NCBI GenBank assembly: GCA_010672185.1
Contig: JAAHHL010000091.1
Location: 1-13,246, forward strand
Source of the DNA: Caldora sp. SIO3E6
GTDB taxonomy: Bacteria > Cyanobacteriota > Cyanobacteriia > Cyanobacteriales > Coleofasciculaceae
DNA: 13,246 nucleotides
Direction: 5' to 3'
A program made the translations under genes and the position numbers. Numbering within the stretch: the stretch's first letter is position 1; every line of letters begins with the position of its first letter. The notes under the pieces are model-generated. The model was not told the origin of the DNA. It worked only from the letters and a program-made list of their open reading frames with translations, and did no database searches. This document shows positions 1 to 6,115 of this stretch, piece after piece.

Positions 1-10
1 TGCAGTAGTA

Positions 11-22
11 GGACTTCAGTCC
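11..22. repeat. 12-bp palindrome in the left-edge non-coding stretch
   Basis: GGACTTCAGTCC is a short inverted repeat of a kind that is dispersed in cyanobacterial intergenic DNA. The first 112 bases hold no supportable gene; nothing else stands out in them. Confidence 0.4.
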
Positions 23-112
23 AAAAAGAAGCCAGAAACAAAGGTTATCATTGTAGCAACATCGTGAGTTAGAACAAGAATAATCTGATTGTTGAAGTTC
101 TCATCAGCTTAA

Positions 113-691
113 TCAAGAGTTGAACTCAATATTTTCATAAAGATCGATGATGGGAATTTGAGCGTCAAAAGTCCTTAAAGACAATATTGTACCAGTATCA
201 CTATATTCTGAGAGCAGCCACTGATTAGCCGCAGTTTTGACATAATGTTCTACATGAATGTTGTATTGATCAATAAGGAGATATTCACAGAAACTTTCAA
301 TAGTACGGTAAGCAGAAAACTTTTCGCCGTGGTCATAATCCTGCGTTGATTTAGAAAGAATTTCAGCAATGAAGCAAGGATTCATAACTGTGTCAGTGCG
401 TCCAGTTTGGAGTTGCAGGGGCTTTTTGATAACCATGACATCAGGATAGGTGTAAAGATTGCGCTCGCTAATCCAAAGCCGTTGATCAGTAGCAAAAATA
501 CGGTAAGGCTTGCCTCGCAAAGCAGATTTGAGAAGCGCTGCCAGATTAATTGCCAATTCATTGTGGTCAGGTGTGCCCCCAGTAAGGGGAATAATTGCTC
601 CATTACGGTATTCACTGCGGGTTTCAGATGCTATCTCAAGTTCGAGATATTCTTCAGATGTGTAGATTCGCTTTTCAAGTGCTTGTGTCAT
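113..691 (-). CDS. Uma2 family (DUF820) endonuclease-like protein
   Basis: The 192-residue protein fits the Uma2/DUF820 family, which has a PD-(D/E)XK nuclease-like fold and is greatly expanded in cyanobacteria. The N-terminus has the usual (Y/F)TSEEYLELE opening. The probable active-site acids and lysine are visible: D84 in YPDVMVI, E110 in CFIAEIL followed by the typical LSKST, and K124 in DHGEKFSAYR. The length is normal for the family, so the gene looks intact. The start at 691 gives the expected N-terminus, although the upstream GGAG is rather far from the ATG. No partner gene is adjacent. The biological role of these proteins is largely unknown; nuclease activity is inferred from the fold. 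It stands alone on the minus strand, with a 30-bp palindrome upstream. Confidence 0.88.
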   Translation of the reverse strand: MTQALEKRIYTSEEYLELEIASETRSEYRNGAIIPLTGGTPDHNELAINLAALLKSALRGKPYRIFATDQRLWISERNLYTYPDVMVIKKPLQLQTGRTDTVMNPCFIAEILSKSTQDYDHGEKFSAYRTIESFCEYLLIDQYNIHVEHYVKTAANQWLLSEYSDTGTILSLRTFDAQIPIIDLYENIEFNS

Positions 692-777
692 GGTGCAATG
701 TTAACTCTCCATGCTCCCATATTATTGATTAATAGTTGGGTTTCTCTTCGGTTAACTAAACCTATCTGAAATGAAGT

Positions 778-785
778 GCGATCGC
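778..785. repeat. HIP1 octamer
   Basis: GCGATCGC, the highly iterated palindrome of cyanobacteria. Seven more are in this window, near 4437, 5192, 7372, 7498, 8134, 11459 and 12304, far above chance for an 8-mer in 13 kb. This is the main compositional evidence for the host lineage. Confidence 0.9.
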
Positions 786-814
786 TCAGTATTTATAATG
801 TGTCTGTCCCACCT

Positions 815-844
815 TGTAGAGACGCGCCATGGCGCGTCTCTACA
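815..844. repeat. 30-bp perfect palindrome
   Basis: The two arms (half-site TGTAGAGACGCGCCA) are exact reverse complements centred between 829 and 830. This GAGACGCGCC-type palindrome is a familiar dispersed cyanobacterial repeat. It sits between the start of the Uma2 gene (691) and the end of the small membrane protein gene (931). It could form a hairpin at the 3' end of the latter's transcript, but no T-run follows, so a terminator role is only possible. Confidence 0.7.
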
Positions 845-930
845 GCGTTTTTGCGGTTTGCTTAAAACTAAGGTGTTTACCCGGATTTGGTATCAGTTAC
901 GGATGCAATTGCCTACAGCATCAGCTTTGG

Positions 931-1221
931 TTACTTGAACTTCTTTTTCAAGGTCTTCACAAGCTTCTTCATCAGCTTCTTCATCAGCTTCTTCATAGGC
1001 TTATTAGTGGACTTGAGCTGAACAGTGTGGTAACAGAAGCTAATTCCTAAAAGGAAAGCTACTGCCATTAAATCTACTGTATCAAGTGAAATCGGTGGAG
1101 CTTCCTCAGGGTTAGACGCATTGGAAGCCACCAAAATAACTTGCTTTGGTAGTTCTTTTGGTTGCAGTAGAGTCAATTTACCGCCAAACTGGTTGCTTTC
1201 ATTAGGTGAAAGTACTATCAT
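931..1221 (-). CDS. small membrane protein with lysine-rich repeated C-terminal tail
   Basis: I do not recognise this 96-residue protein. The reading frame is open up to 1437, but I place the start at the ATG at 1221. It is preceded, 8 nt away, by GGAGGG (1230-1235), the best ribosome binding site nearby, whereas the longer N-terminus has no comparable signal. Visible parts are a polar N-terminal half of about 47 residues, a short acidic-proline stretch (NPEEAPP), one probable transmembrane helix (around residues 53-73, MAVAFLLGISFCYHTV), and a tail with the tandem motif MKKLMKKLMKKLVKTL. The tail is encoded by 12-bp direct repeats (about 957-993) and would form a strongly cationic amphipathic helix. 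The positive-inside rule suggests N-out/C-in topology with the tail on the cytoplasmic face, perhaps touching membrane lipid or nucleic acid. Function unknown. It is the only gene between 692 and 2218. Confidence 0.5.
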   Translation of the reverse strand: MIVLSPNESNQFGGKLTLLQPKELPKQVILVASNASNPEEAPPISLDTVDLMAVAFLLGISFCYHTVQLKSTNKPMKKLMKKLMKKLVKTLKKKFK

Positions 1222-1229
1222 ATGGTTAG

Positions 1230-1235
1230 CCCTCC
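1230..1235 (-). promoter_or_regulatory. strong ribosome binding site that decides the 1221 start
   Basis: On the minus strand GGAGGG lies 8 nt before ATG 1221, close to ideal Shine-Dalgarno spacing. It favours a 96-residue product over the 168-residue extended frame. Confidence 0.6.
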
Positions 1236-1306
1236 ATGGGCAAGTAAGTCCGCCCCTCCTGAATAGCAAGAAGGAGTGAGCGGATTGGACAAAAAAACGA
1301 TTAAGC

Positions 1307-1342
1307 AAAAGCGCCATCAGATTAGCCGTCGTTGGCGCTTTT
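1307..1342 (-). terminator. 10-bp stem hairpin in the 5' leader of the small membrane protein gene
   Basis: AAAAGCGCCA (1307-1316) and TGGCGCTTTT (1333-1342) are perfect reverse complements with a 16-nt loop. Read on the minus strand, the hairpin is followed after about 9 nt by a run of seven T. It lies about 85 nt upstream of the ATG at 1221. It could be an attenuator, the terminator of an RNA made from further upstream, or part of a small leader RNA. Confidence 0.35.
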
Positions 1343-1600
1343 ACATTTCTGGGAACATATAGAAACCTCCTATTTAAGTATTTAGCTTCTATTGAAAGAA
1401 TTACGGTTATTTTAATCGTGATTGAGAATCTTGGCAACTAGATCGCCATAAATTCGGTCAAATCAACTTTCCGTTATTCTTATGTATTATAACAACATAT
1501 AATATTTTAACAAGTAGAATGCGGCAAATAAATATCAAGTTTTATCAGAATGTAGATTATATAAGCGATTGAGCGATTTTATTGTTGATACTATTGTCTA

Positions 1601-1674
1601 TTTTCTAGGTGAAAACATCAGCGAACCCTAATTTAGTAGCAGTTTTCTAGGTGAAATACTTTTTTCTAGGTGAA
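1601..1674. repeat. three direct copies of TTTTCTAGGTGAA
   Basis: Identical 13-mers lie at 1601-1613, 1643-1655 and 1662-1674, start-to-start distances 42 and 19 bp. The surrounding sequence is not repeated. They could be binding sites for a regulator or remnants of longer repeats. There is no gene immediately next to them. Confidence 0.6.
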
Positions 1675-1722
1675 CTATTTTTGATGTGTGCTTATCGAGG
1701 AAAAGTGCGATCGATTATACAG

Positions 1723-1809
1723 GGAGCAGGTCAATCTTGTAAGAATGCTTGAACTGCATTGGTATTCCGGTTATTTTAGTACCTTTGTCCTACAAGCTTG
1801 ACTTGCTCC
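1723..1809. repeat. imperfect 19-bp inverted repeat around a 49-bp spacer
   Basis: GGAGCAGGTCAATCTTGTA (1723-1741) matches the reverse complement of 1791-1809 at 17 of 19 positions. At 87 bp overall, this resembles a very small non-autonomous element or a long hairpin. No coding content is seen. Confidence 0.5.
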
Positions 1810-2044
1810 TGATTGCACATCTTGTAGCTCACATTCCACACCTTGAAGTGTCGCATTACGGATTCGATTTGAGGCAACAGACAACGGAAGCATCTCAAAG
1901 TTGTACAAACAATACAAAAATGAGATGCTCCTTAGAGCAACAATTCAGTATTCCTAGAAAATAACGAAAATAACGATTGTGTCAGCTATGGTGCGGAATG
2001 TCGAATTTATGGCAACCGAAAATTATGATTTTTTCAGCAAACCC

Positions 2045-2190
2045 TAGTGGCGTGGCACAGCTAAAAATGTAGGTTAGGTGGAAGCCCGTTCGCGTAGCGT
2101 CTCCGTTAGGAGAAGTGAAACCCAACACAATGTACTCCGGCGTTGGGTTACGCTATCGCTACACCCAACCTACTTATTCCATCATTTTAT
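2045..2190 (+). mobile_element. miniature inverted-repeat element, copy 1 (type A interior), right end decayed
   Basis: The left end (2045-2069) matches the family end TAGTGGCGTGACACAGCTAA with one change. The interior is the GTAGGTTGGGTG-type repeat: GTAGGTTAGGTG (2069-2080) and CACCCAACCTAC (2162-2173) are inverted arms, with a second internal pair built on CCCAACA/CGTTGGG. After the CATTTTA at 2183-2189 the right end no longer matches the family. The interior is nearly the same as in copy 3 (10210-10366) and, inverted, as in 11940-12040. No transposase is encoded. Confidence 0.75.
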
Positions 2191-2218
2191 ATAGCGGTGA
2201 AACACCAATAGAATTATT

Positions 2219-2554
2219 TTAGGTCATTTGACGTTGTAGACTCTTTACATACAGCTGACGTCGATACTCTCTGACTTCTTCTAGTGTAATTGCTCCCAAG
2301 CCTGTTATTTTGTAATACTTTCGCCTTGCTCCTCCTGCTTCTTGGCACTCTTCACCCCATTTACCGGTAACAAGATCTCTATTTTCCAAACGATAGAGAG
2401 CCGGGTATAGGCTGCCATAGCTAAGGACTACGGGTCTACCTTTGTTAACTTCTTCTAAAATCTCAAGACCGTACATCTCCCGACCACCCAACAGAACTGT
2501 AAGTACGTCTTCATCAATTGCAGAAATCTTTATTTTTTTGTTTTTCTTACTCAT
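2219..2554 (-). CDS. PadR family transcriptional regulator
   Basis: This 111-residue winged-helix DNA-binding protein carries the PadR signature: LTVLLGGREMYGLEILEEV for the first helices, then YGSLYPALYRLENRDLV (recognition helix, about residues 46-62), and the wing sequence GGARRKYYKITGLG. The C-terminal helix EEVREYRRQLY would serve in dimer formation. The size is typical of short PadR proteins, with no extra effector domain. It follows the coiled-coil membrane protein gene by 23 nt on the same strand, so the two are probably cotranscribed. PadR regulators often repress their own operon and neighbouring membrane or efflux genes, which makes the coiled-coil protein the likeliest target. No effector can be named from the sequence. 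The basic N-terminus MSKKNKKIK may add DNA contact. Confidence 0.93.
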   Translation of the reverse strand: MSKKNKKIKISAIDEDVLTVLLGGREMYGLEILEEVNKGRPVVLSYGSLYPALYRLENRDLVTGKWGEECQEAGGARRKYYKITGLGAITLEEVREYRRQLYVKSLQRQMT

Positions 2555-2577
2555 GGTTTGGATTTCTCATGGTTATG

Positions 2578-3471
2578 TTATTTCTTGAATTTATTAGAAC
2601 TAGGGTAGATTAAGTCTTCTAATAATTTTTTTTGAATTATCTGAAAAGAAATAATAAGAAGGTAACTGATACGCTCTTGCAGTAATTGAAAATTGTTTGG
2701 TGTATTTTTCTCTTGATGCTGCAAATATAATACTATTTCTGGGAAGCATTCTGAAGGTAGAAGTTTACAAGACAACTTAATTATGTTTCCTGCAAAAATG
2801 ACTACAGGCGCTATTTTTACTTCATCATTACTCTCATTCATCGATCTTATTACTAATAAATAAACTGGAGCAAAAGCAGCAAAAGTAAAAATGATTCCAA
2901 ATCCTATAAAAATAAACCATGGTGTTTTATTAGGAGAATCGTTGGCATCTAATTGTTTTTGTTCAGCTACCAACTTATAGATTTCGCTGGCTTTTTGATA
3001 AATTTCTACAATCTTATTTTTGGAATCTAAAACCGTTGTTTTAGAATTAGATTTTATATTCTCTACTGAAAATGATATTTCGTTTTTGCTTTCTTTAATT
3101 GCTTCAATACTTTGGGTAATATTTTGTTTGTTTTTATCTAATTGATTTAAATTTTTGTCAATTGTATTTAATAAATATTCTGCATAACTTTCATCTATTT
3201 TTGCACTCCAATTTGTCTGTTGAATATCCTTTTTGTAGGTGTCGATATTGTCACTTATTTCGTTTATATCCTTCTCAATTTGTTGATGATTTTTTTGTAA
3301 GTCAGATAGTATGTACTTCAGCCTAATATCTCCTCGCGGTTTATTACTCTTACTTGATTGGACAGTTTCTGTTGTCGGAACTGATTCCTGTGCCAGTATT
3401 CCTGCTTGAGGACAGTAGGCTATTGAAATCCCTAACAGTAAACTTAGGATGATGCGATTTCTTTTCGCCAT
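2578..3471 (-). CDS. secreted/membrane-anchored coiled-coil protein of unknown function
   Basis: This 297-residue protein is not recognisable by family. It begins with a signal peptide (basic MAKRNR, hydrophobic ILSLLLGISIAYC, probable cleavage near ILAQ|ES at 27-28). C20 is not in a proper lipobox because of the Tyr before it. Residues about 48-172 are rich in K, E, N, Q, I and L with heptad spacing and should form long coiled coils outside the plasma membrane. A transmembrane helix follows (about 184-208, PWFIFIGFGIIFTFAAF), and the last 90 residues would be cytoplasmic. AGGAG 10 nt before the ATG at 3471 supports the start. The gene is visibly more AT-rich than rpsN or prfB (many AAT, AAA, ATT codons), which fits an accessory or acquired gene. 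It is the first gene of a pair with padR (23-nt gap). A surface-sensing or envelope role is only a guess. Confidence 0.75.
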   Translation of the reverse strand: MAKRNRIILSLLLGISIAYCPQAGILAQESVPTTETVQSSKSNKPRGDIRLKYILSDLQKNHQQIEKDINEISDNIDTYKKDIQQTNWSAKIDESYAEYLLNTIDKNLNQLDKNKQNITQSIEAIKESKNEISFSVENIKSNSKTTVLDSKNKIVEIYQKASEIYKLVAEQKQLDANDSPNKTPWFIFIGFGIIFTFAAFAPVYLLVIRSMNESNDEVKIAPVVIFAGNIIKLSCKLLPSECFPEIVLYLQHQEKNTPNNFQLLQERISYLLIISFQIIQKKLLEDLIYPSSNKFKK

Positions 3472-4025
3472 AAGATAGACGCTCCTGGTAGTTCAAATTT
3501 TAGCTTTAACCGCAATTCATCTCTACCACAAACCTAGCAGCCTGGTATCAGGTTTCTTGCGATTATAGTGTTACGCATTTAATTTGCATCTTCTCAGACA
3601 GGCAAGATGCCTATCCCACAAAGAACTGACAGTTGCAAGTGCTGAGCAAATTAGATGCATTTTAATCAGATCTTGCACCATTCTCAATAAGTTCCCAAAC
3701 CAACCCAGAGTTCAAACTCACCGGCTAATAGCTCAAATCCACGCTTTGTGGACTGAAACCCTTGTCCAGTCGTCTTTAGACGACTTTAGCTGTGAGCCAG
3801 GAGTTTTAACTCCTGGTGGATTGTCGGGCAGGCGTGCAAGATCCAAGTTTTAGCTTAGCTTTCAGCAATATGCCTACAGCTCGGCACTTCTGGCGATTTT
3901 GCGGGTCTTGTGATCAACTAGCCACTGGTTATTAGTTATGAAAAAAATAATATCTTAAAAAAAATAATATGACAATCAGAAATGTCAAATCACCTGAAAC
4001 TCTTAATATATAAGCAATTGGGCGA
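3472..4025. other. non-coding region made of dispersed cyanobacterial repeats
   Basis: No gene is supported here. The left part should hold the promoter of the minus-strand 3471 gene. Around 3596-3616 is CAAGATGCCTATCCCACAA, a common cyanobacterial repeat fragment. 3768-3816 contains two successive hairpins. A third part, 3930-3975, is A/T-rich with a repeated AAAATAATAT. The whole 3590-3855 block reads like one composite repeat that recurs elsewhere in such genomes. Confidence 0.55.
3768..3816. repeat. double hairpin repeat (GTCGTC and CCAGGAG palindromes)
   Basis: AGTCGTC-TTTA-GACGACT (3768-3785) is followed by CCAGGAGTTTTAACTCCTGG (3797-3816), each self-complementary. Such pairs are familiar as dispersed intergenic repeats in cyanobacteria. 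There is no T-run, so no terminator is claimed. Confidence 0.6.
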
Positions 4026-4027
4026 TT
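4007..4027. repeat. 21-bp dispersed repeat overlapping the yoeB stop codon
   Basis: TATATAAGCAATTGGGCGATT differs at only two positions from 1558-1578. The last two bases of this copy are part of the toxin's stop codon (4026-4028 on the minus strand). Confidence 0.5.
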
Positions 4028-4334
4028 AATAGTGAAATCGTGCTTGCAGGAAGTAAATGCGAGTTCCCGTAACTTTATAGACTAAGCGATGCTCTTGGGT
4101 AATTCGTCTGGAGTACAAATCACTTCCTAGATATTTGAGCGGCTCAGGTTTCCCAATACCAACAAGTGGATCTTGCAAGATCGCTTCTACCAAATTTAAA
4201 ATTCGATGGAAAACTTCTGGTTTAGTTCGTGCCCACCAGACTAGGTCTTCTCGAAATTCGGGGTCAAAGACAGCTACAATCCTAACTACCTTACTTTCGG
4301 GGTTCTCCTGAGATTCTCTCTTGCGCTTGCTCAC
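4026..4334 (-). CDS. yoeB: YoeB/Txe family toxin (ribosome-dependent mRNA endoribonuclease)
   Basis: The C-terminal 84 residues align with E. coli YoeB along its whole length: GKPEPLK, then YSRRITQEHRLVYKV, ending in ARFHY. The residues known to be catalytic in YoeB are present as E64, R83 and the terminal H101-Y102, so the toxin should be active. YoeB cleaves mRNA in the ribosomal A site and is neutralised by its YefM-type partner. The frame begins with GTG at 4334, 44 nt inside the antitoxin gene. No ATG or other usual start lies between it and the conserved domain, which begins about 18 residues later, so the N-terminus carries an extension absent from E. coli YoeB unless a rare start near the CAGGAG around 4306 is used. 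Translation is probably coupled to the antitoxin. Confidence 0.93.
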   Translation of the reverse strand: MSKRKRESQENPESKVVRIVAVFDPEFREDLVWWARTKPEVFHRILNLVEAILQDPLVGIGKPEPLKYLGSDLYSRRITQEHRLVYKVTGTRIYFLQARFHY

Positions 4335-4617
4335 AGACTTTTTCTACTTTAGCTTGAAGTTCTTCTATAGATTCTGGAGTTCCCTTGCCTGCCTCAGCAC
4401 GAGTGAGAGCGCTAAAGAGTCTTTGGGCATTAGCAGGCGATCGCAACAGGTGCAAAGTCTCTAAGATATTGTTGAGTTCTTGAGCTGGGAGCATGGCAAC
4501 TGGTTCTTGACCCCGACGAGTAACAATGGAGATCGAGTTTTCGTCGAGAATTTTGTCCATCAGTTCTGCTAGATGTTGCCGTGCCCAACTGTAACTGACT
4601 TCTGAAGTGGTTAGCAT
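4291..4617 (-). CDS. Phd/YefM family antitoxin
   Basis: This 108-residue protein has the Phd/YefM N-terminal DNA-binding fold: SYSWARQHLAELMDKILDENS followed by the strand ISIVTRRGQEPVAMLP and the helix AQELNNILETLHLLRSPANAQRL. The acidic C-terminal part (about 70-108) would be the disordered segment that wraps the toxin. It is somewhat longer than E. coli YefM (83 residues). Gene order antitoxin-toxin with a 44-nt overlap is standard for the type. It is likely to bind the TGTACA palindrome just upstream (4632-4652) and repress its own promoter, more tightly with YoeB bound. The ATG at 4617 is the only start that gives the complete domain. Confidence 0.92.
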   Translation of the reverse strand: MLTTSEVSYSWARQHLAELMDKILDENSISIVTRRGQEPVAMLPAQELNNILETLHLLRSPANAQRLFSALTRAEAGKGTPESIEELQAKVEKVCEQAQERISGEPRK

Positions 4618-4631
4618 TTCTTACCCACTAT

Positions 4632-4652
4632 CTTGTACAAGTTTATTGTACC
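4632..4652. promoter_or_regulatory. probable YefM-type operator (TGTACA palindrome plus partial second site)
   Basis: CTTGTACAAG (4632-4641) is a perfect palindrome with core TGTACA. A second related core, TGTACC (4647-4652), is 13 bp away centre to centre. In E. coli yefM-yoeB, the operator is known to consist of a long and a short palindrome with TGTACA cores. Here the sites lie between the -10 box and the antitoxin ATG and overlap the -10, as an autorepressor site should. Confidence 0.6.
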
Positions 4653-4674
4653 AAATTGAAAGTCTGAGCATCAA
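4645..4674 (-). promoter_or_regulatory. promoter of the antitoxin-toxin operon
   Basis: On the minus strand, TTGATG (4669-4674) and TACAAT (4645-4650) are separated by 18 bp. That matches a sigma-70-type promoter and places transcription start near 4638, within the palindrome and about 20 nt before the antitoxin ATG. Confidence 0.5.
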
Positions 4675-4776
4675 AGGGGATATTTAGCTGGACACTCCAG
4701 AACAAATTTCACCTTACCCGATACAACAGGTTAAGATGAGAAACGGTGTCTTTATTTAGGGAAAGCTGAATGGTAT

Positions 4777-5079
4777 ATGGCTAAAAAATCAATGATTGAG
4801 CGGGAGAAAAACCGGGCAAAGCTCAGAGAGAAGTACACAGACAAGCGAGAAGCTCTCAAAGAACAGTTTAGAAAGGCTACCTCTCAACGGGAGAAACTGG
4901 CTATTCATCGGCAAATACAACAACTGCCCCGCAATAGTGCTCCCAGTCGTCGGCGCAACCGCTGTTGGGTGACAGGACGTCCTCGCGGTTATTACCGGGA
5001 TTTTGGACTTTCCCGCAACGTACTGCGAGAATGGGCTCATGAAGGTTTGTTGCCAGGAGTTGTCAAATCTAGCTGGTAG
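4777..5079 (+). CDS. rpsN: 30S ribosomal protein S14
   Basis: The 100-residue product is full-length S14 of the long, zinc-independent type. It has a basic N-terminus (MAKKSMIEREKNRAKLREKY), the central PRNSAPSRRRNRC, and the highly conserved C-terminal block GRPRGYYRDFGLSRNVLREWAHEG ending in VKSSW. Only one cysteine is present, so the CXXC zinc pairs of the short S14 type are absent, as expected in cyanobacteria. S14 assembles late into the head of the 30S subunit, near S3 and S10. It stands alone here, outside the S10/spc ribosomal operon where most bacteria keep it; a solitary rpsN is usual in cyanobacteria. The start gives the standard N-terminus, with a weak GGGAAAG upstream. Confidence 0.98.
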   Translation: MAKKSMIEREKNRAKLREKYTDKREALKEQFRKATSQREKLAIHRQIQQLPRNSAPSRRRNRCWVTGRPRGYYRDFGLSRNVLREWAHEGLLPGVVKSSW

Positions 5080-5091
5080 CAACAGGCAAAA

Positions 5092-5122
5092 GGCAAAAGT
5101 AAAACAAGATAGTTCTTTTGCC
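5092..5122. terminator. possible hairpin between convergent rpsN and the 5131 gene
   Basis: GGCAAAAG (5092-5099) and CTTTTGCC (5115-5122) form an 8-bp stem with a 15-nt loop between two convergent genes, followed by the T-rich CTTTACCTTTATT. It could end rpsN transcription, but the stem is AT-rich and the T-run is interrupted. Confidence 0.35.
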
Positions 5123-5130
5123 CTTTACCT

Positions 5131-5460
5131 TTATTGCCCACAGCAGCGATCAATACCAAGACTCTGTAAGAGTAAGTCACTAACAGCATTTGCGATCGCA
5201 AATTCGCTGTAAAAACTTTCTCGAAAATCAAACGACTGCATCTCTGCCACAATCGCAATGACTAGTGATCCGAGATCATTCTCCCCTTCCATCCGTTGAC
5301 GGACAAAAATTTGGGAGGCTCGGTAAGCAATTTTTTGATTAACTGGTTCTGGGAGAAATTCTTGATTGAGCCAGTTAGTAAGAGTCTCTTGCAGCCATTC
5401 ACCTTCCTGTTGAGGATTCTGAGCAGGTGGAAGCGTAATTGGTGGAATCGGTTCAGGCAT
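5131..5460 (-). CDS. small cyanobacterial protein of unknown function, divergent from aat
   Basis: I cannot assign this 109-residue protein to a named family. It has a proline-rich N-terminus (MPEPIPPITLPPAQNPQQ) and then a probably all-helical soluble domain (EGEWLQETLTNWLNQEFLPEPVNQKIAYRASQIFVRQRM), continuing with LGSLVIAIVAEMQSFDF and a final helix AIANAVSDLLLQSLGI. No signal peptide, membrane helix or metal motif is seen. A HIP1 site lies inside the gene (5192), which is usual for resident cyanobacterial genes. Its start is only 47 nt from the divergent aat start, so the two may share a control region, and it converges on rpsN. Good reading-frame character and placement suggest a real gene. 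Confidence 0.72.
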   Translation of the reverse strand: MPEPIPPITLPPAQNPQQEGEWLQETLTNWLNQEFLPEPVNQKIAYRASQIFVRQRMEGENDLGSLVIAIVAEMQSFDFRESFYSEFAIANAVSDLLLQSLGIDRCCGQ

Positions 5461-5507
5461 AGATTCAGTAACATGACAGTTGTCTGGGAATCATTTTAGC
5501 TACCTGT

Positions 5508-6083
5508 ATGGAACTTGACATTCCTTCCTTGATTCAGGGGTATGCCCAAGGCTACTTTCTGATGGCAGATGAAAATGGTGATTTAGGATGGTATTCCAGT
5601 CGCCAACGAGCACTTATTCCCCTTGATAAGCGGTTTCGCTATCCCAAATCCCTACGGCGCATTCTGAATCAGGAACGTTTTAGTATAGCTATTAACCGAG
5701 ACTTTAACAGAGTTGTTGCCGGTTGTGCTGATCGGGAAACTACTTGGATTTCTACCGAACTCCAGGATATTTATCAAGCGCTTTACCAAACAGGTTGGGC
5801 TTATAGCTTTGAAACTTGGCAAGATGATCAGCTAGCAGGAGGAATTTTGGGCATAGTGATTGGGGGAGCTTTTATTGGTGAATCGATGTTCTACCGTATT
5901 CCAGAAGGCTCCAAGGTGGCTATGGTAAAGTTAGTTGAGCGACTGCGAAGCCGTGGCTTTCACCTGTTTGATGCTCAGATGAACAATCCCCATTTAGAGC
6001 GCTTTGGTGCTTATACAATTGATGAACAGGATTATCAGTTATTACTCCAGCAAGCATTATATCATCGATGTCATTTTGATTAG
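5508..6083 (+). CDS. aat: leucyl/phenylalanyl-tRNA--protein transferase
   Basis: The 191-residue enzyme transfers Leu or Phe from aminoacyl-tRNA to the N-terminal Arg or Lys of proteins in the cytoplasm, creating destabilising N-termini for the ClpS-ClpA/ClpC N-end rule pathway. Family hallmarks are present: the N-terminal GYAQGYFLMADENGDLGWYS, the TTWIS segment, the GNAT-like core GGILGIVIGGAFIGESMFYR, then SKVAMVKLVERLRSRGFHLFDAQ with the characteristic AQ motif, and HLERFGAYTI. It is shorter than the E. coli enzyme (234 residues) at both ends, as is common in cyanobacteria, with no key motif missing. The start at 5508 gives the family-like N-terminus; the ribosome site is weak. It is divergent from the 5460 gene. 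Confidence 0.95.
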   Translation: MELDIPSLIQGYAQGYFLMADENGDLGWYSSRQRALIPLDKRFRYPKSLRRILNQERFSIAINRDFNRVVAGCADRETTWISTELQDIYQALYQTGWAYSFETWQDDQLAGGILGIVIGGAFIGESMFYRIPEGSKVAMVKLVERLRSRGFHLFDAQMNNPHLERFGAYTIDEQDYQLLLQQALYHRCHFD

Positions 6084-6115
6084 CCCTCTTGAAAAAGTTA
6101 ATCATTTGTCTGTAG

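Larger units (their letters stand above)
1438..2044. other. AT-rich non-coding region with several repeats and no supportable gene
   Basis: No convincing reading frame with a start signal is present on either strand. The region holds a 21-bp dispersed repeat (1558-1578, also at 4007-4027), three TTTTCTAGGTGAA repeats (1601-1674), a 19-bp imperfect inverted repeat (1723-1809) and a 9-bp stem AGCATCTCA/TGAGATGCT (1889-1897 and 1921-1929). The motif CAGCAAACCCTA at 2035-2046 recurs, as CAGCAAACCCTAC, at the end of rsmG. It looks like a graveyard of small mobile or repeat sequences. Confidence 0.6.

Noticed and set aside
829..1050. Plus-strand frame with LLHQLLHQLLH repeats
   Set aside because: It is the antisense of the MKKL codon repeats and starts inside the 30-bp palindrome; no start signal.
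1222..1437. 168-residue version of the small membrane protein starting at 1437
   Set aside because: The extension crosses a perfect hairpin and a T-run and has no ribosome site, whereas ATG 1221 has GGAGGG at 8 nt.
3584..3853. 89-residue plus-strand frame
   Set aside because: It runs through known-type dispersed repeats and two palindromes and has no ribosome site.
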